The notes beneath the pieces were generated by a model. The model did no database searches and had not been told where the DNA came from. It saw only the letters and a list, made by a program, of their open reading frames with translations. Both the position numbers and the translations under genes were made by a program. Below are positions 63,622 through 64,000 of a stretch of DNA of 64,000 nt, in pieces (the first letter of the stretch is position 1; each line of letters begins with the position of its first letter). Source of the stretch: Ferirhizobium litorale (GTDB lineage Bacteria > Pseudomonadota > Alphaproteobacteria > Rhizobiales > Rhizobiaceae). The stretch lies in NCBI GenBank assembly GCA_030028905.1, contig JALDYZ010000016.1, positions 29,793 through 93,792 on the forward strand. Reading direction: 5' to 3'.

Positions 63622-64000
63622 GCCAACCGTATCCGGCTCCTCTAAACGCCCACCAGCCTCGCGCCGGCCGAGAAATGCATGGTTTCGCGCCCCAAGTCAA
63701 ATTTGTAACGGGTTGTTTACGCATTGTGCACAGGCCGCGCCCGCGGGATTCGAATCGCGTGGCTGCCGTCTATTGAGTGATACGCACCGGATTGTGAATT
63801 TGTCAGGGCAAGTGAGCCGATATTATAGGCGCGCGCTGTCGCGCGGTACTGCCTGTCGCCGTTGTGTTCCGGTTGGCTTGGCCCAACGCAGTGTCAGTCT
63901 CGGTGGATCGGCCGCACACCGGTCGTCATGCATGCTCGTGGCCTCTTTCCCGGTGGTTTCAACCTGGATCATGTGATTAAAGTTGTGATGCAACGTGGGG
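63622..64000. other. Region upstream of the M23 gene to the window edge
   Basis: 379 bases without a supported gene. It should contain the M23 promoter. Overlapping short frames to 63,976 match no family. Nothing else is recognised. Confidence 0.5.

Noticed and set aside
1..64000. CRISPR array, rRNA or complete tRNA
   Set aside because: No regularly spaced direct repeats, no rRNA-like stretch and only one partial tRNA were found on reading through.

Overview
The window is high-GC DNA of an alphaproteobacterium, most likely a member of the Rhizobiaceae (Rhizobium/Sinorhizobium/Shinella type). This rests on protein families common in that group (DUF1488, DUF982, DUF4167, a GAF-containing PtsP of 755 residues) and on the housekeeping gene order secA / PpiC-type isomerase / argJ / mutT and lysC / ptsP / prfA / prmC / DUF4167 / clpB.

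Bases 1 to about 21,200 are the late half of a tailed prophage. It opens inside a lambda-E-type capsid gene and continues with a contractile tail of phage Mu type: sheath, tube, frameshifting tail chaperone, tape measure, gpN/gpP/gp45/gp46/gp47/gp48 homologues, two fibre-like proteins and an SGNH esterase. It ends with an endolysin/holin/spanin cassette. Two cargo blocks interrupt it: an accessory cassette between tape measure and gpN (6.6-9.0 kb) that includes genes under 50 codons, and a methyltransferase/ParB-like pair (17.1-18.6 kb) between two terminators.

Bases 21.4-29.6 kb look like an island. It begins with the 3' part of a tRNA gene joined to an inverted repeat, then a TIR-domain NTPase that is probably an antiphage protein. 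A decayed kilobase follows, with a transposase remnant and a pair of palindromes. Next is an unrecognised 1478-residue protein whose C-terminus resembles a caspase-type His/Cys peptidase with an EF-hand calcium loop between the two residues. A 92-residue BamE-like protein lies directly downstream. This last pair is the best candidate for an undescribed system.

Bases 29.7-64 kb are mostly core chromosome. Here are a PAS histidine kinase, an acyl-CoA synthetase, a FemAB-like acyltransferase with a polysaccharide flippase, SecA, a periplasmic prolyl isomerase, ArgJ, MutT, an orphan Flp pilin, a methyltransferase, ComF-like protein, glutaredoxin, nitrilase-family amidase and UbiG. They are followed by a fusion of a ring-cleaving VOC dioxygenase with a hydrolase, aspartokinase, nitrogen PTS enzyme I, release factor 1 with its methylase, ClpB and an M23 peptidase. 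No CRISPR array, rRNA or complete tRNA gene was seen.
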